NCBI GenBank assembly: GCA_937920635.1
Contig: CAKZUE010000006.1
Coordinates: 1 to 64,000, forward strand
Source: an uncultured Bryobacteraceae bacterium
Lineage (GTDB): Bacteria; Acidobacteriota; Terriglobia; Bryobacterales; Bryobacteraceae
Reading direction: 5' to 3'
Length of the DNA: 64,000 bases
The position numbers and the translations under genes are program-made. How positions within the stretch are numbered: the first letter of the stretch is position 1; every line of letters starts with the position of its first letter. The notes beneath the pieces are model-generated. The model had not been told where the DNA came from. It worked only from the letters and a program-made list of their open reading frames with translations, and did no database searches. Positions 62,903 to 64,000 of this stretch are shown here, piece by piece.

Positions 62903-64000
62903 TGAAACCAGCGGCAGTCTTGTTCCTGCTTGCGGCCGCGGGAGTGAACGCGGCGGCAGCCGACGCGGCGACGGCGCGGCGGTATGCGCTCGAACGTCTG
63001 GAGGTGCGCAACATCGGCGCGGGCGCCGACCGCCTCCGGGCGGAACTGGACTCGGAGGTCCGCCGGTACCTCGATTTCGTGAGCCGGAACGGGCGGCCCG
63101 GCCCGGCCTACTTCGAAACGGGGCTCATTGGCAGCTTCATGCTCTACGGCAACCCGGCGGAGACGGTTTATGTGATGTCTGTGGCGCTGCCGTATCTGGC
63201 GCCCGAGACGCAGGAGCGGACGCGGGCGTTTCTGCGGGCGCTGGTGCGCGAAGCGGACCCGACCGAGGTGGCCTTCGAACACTGCGGCGGATGGGGGGAG
63301 TGCGAGCTGAGGCCGCCGCGGCGCGAGTTCCACCTGCTGCCCATGCCGCCGAATCCGGATCCGATCCGGCCCAACCTCTGGCCGCCGCCGCAAGTGCCTG
63401 CCGAGACGATCTATGCGTTGTGGCAATACGCCGAGGCGACCGGCGACTGGGAATTCATCTCCACAACGCGGCCGCCCTCGGGGGCCCGCTGGACGAGGCT
63501 GCGGAATCTCTTCCAGCAGATCCCGGCGCAGCCGGCCCGGTATGGCGAGATTGCAGGGGCGATCGGCTGGGTGCGCATGCTCGAGCAGTTCGGGCTGACC
63601 AATGATGCGACCTATCCGGCGGCGCTGGAAAAGATCCGCGCGGGATTGACGGCGGGGGCCAATTTCAGCGCGTTTATGGACGGGGCATTTCAGAGGCATA
63701 TCGGGGGCCGGCAGCAAGATTGGGCCTTTTTGCCATTTCATTTCCACCGCGATACGAATGCGGTTGGAGTCTTTTTTGCGCCGGAAATCGGCCGATTGCT
63801 GGCCGAATTCAGCCTGGCCGACGTGCGGCGGCGCGTGACGGAGAATCCGCAGGAGGGCCAGCCGGGCCAGCCCGCGGCGATCGAGCGTCACTGGCCAAGC
63901 TGGTTCCTGTACCGGGGCGAATACCCTCCCATTGACGTGTGGACGGGCCACTACGGCGAAAACCACATGGTGACCCCGGACACCCCGTGGGCGCTGTTCA
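62903..64000 (+). CDS. Secreted protein of unknown function, 3' end outside window
   Basis: At least 366 codons, open to the window edge. ATG 62903 has a GGAGG ribosome site. The signal peptide is MKPAAVLFLLAAAGVNAAAA. The visible part is helical with Trp/Tyr-rich segments (AETIYALWQYAEATGDWEFI and AGAIGWVRMLEQFGLTND), which could be an alpha/alpha-barrel-like fold such as polysaccharide-active enzymes; this is a guess. It follows the PQQ-like gene directly. Confidence 0.6.

Overview
The window is GC-rich, densely coded bacterial chromosome, most likely from an Acidobacteriota member of the Bryobacterales/Solibacter group. Evidence for this is a von Willebrand factor A protein of the type common in Acidobacteria (29934-30854), a PEP-CTERM protein, several Tat-exported enolase-superfamily enzymes and a sulfatase, a secreted S1/P1-type nuclease, and long-tailed TonB and TonB-receptor genes. 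The placement is inferred from gene content; there is no rRNA to confirm it. No tRNA, rRNA, CRISPR array, intact insertion sequence or prophage was seen. Gene junctions are often 1-4 bases of overlap (ATGA, TGATG, TAATG), so operon structure can be read directly.

Layout: 1-5.6 kb holds the 3' end of a GH78-type rhamnosidase gene, a TonB-family protein, an S1/P1 nuclease, an unknown membrane protein and a small alpha/beta hydrolase. 5.6-9.0 kb is a lipid/electron-transfer run (acpP, fabF, etfB, etfA) with a clear promoter before acpP. A lone 130-residue unknown gene (9425-9817) follows, with its own strong-looking promoter, ribosome site and terminator. pheS-pheT and an amino acid permease run leftward to 14.9 kb; DUF58, a TonB-dependent receptor and a duplicated DUF4397 protein run rightward.

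18.7-31 kb: an enoyl-CoA hydratase-like gene, a cold-shock protein, a DmpA-type aminopeptidase, a sensor kinase/response regulator pair divergent from an RND/MacA-type fusion protein and a MacB/LolD-type ATPase with no permease beside them, a PEP-CTERM protein, a GT-C glycosyltransferase, rluD, and the VWA protein. 31-37.5 kb is one overlapping leftward operon, NAD synthetase > YncE-like/phosphoesterase > GH57 amylase. 37.6-43.7 kb runs rightward: a small secreted protein, an S55-like peptidase, a large propeller protein and a sulfatase.

43.7-53.7 kb: two Tat-signal enolase-superfamily dehydratases (one DgoD-like), YtxH plus 1-pyrroline-5-carboxylate dehydrogenase, a DUF2007 protein, comEC, an unlisted 57-residue very basic protein, tatA, and a two-gene membrane unit. 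53.7-60.9 kb is a leftward six-gene near-overlapping operon: ggt > TIM-barrel isomerase > asnS > arginase > ddl > S41 protease. It mixes amino-acid (Gln/Glu, Asn, Arg, D-Ala) and envelope functions. The window ends with a PQQ-like propeller gene and a secreted unknown cut by the edge.

The best candidates for something under-described are the lone gene at 9425-9817, the S55-like protein whose catalytic motifs are in the opposite order from SpoIVB, the TonB protein with a triplicated cytoplasmic module, the 57-residue basic protein, and a family of intergenic palindromes containing GGGGACAG.
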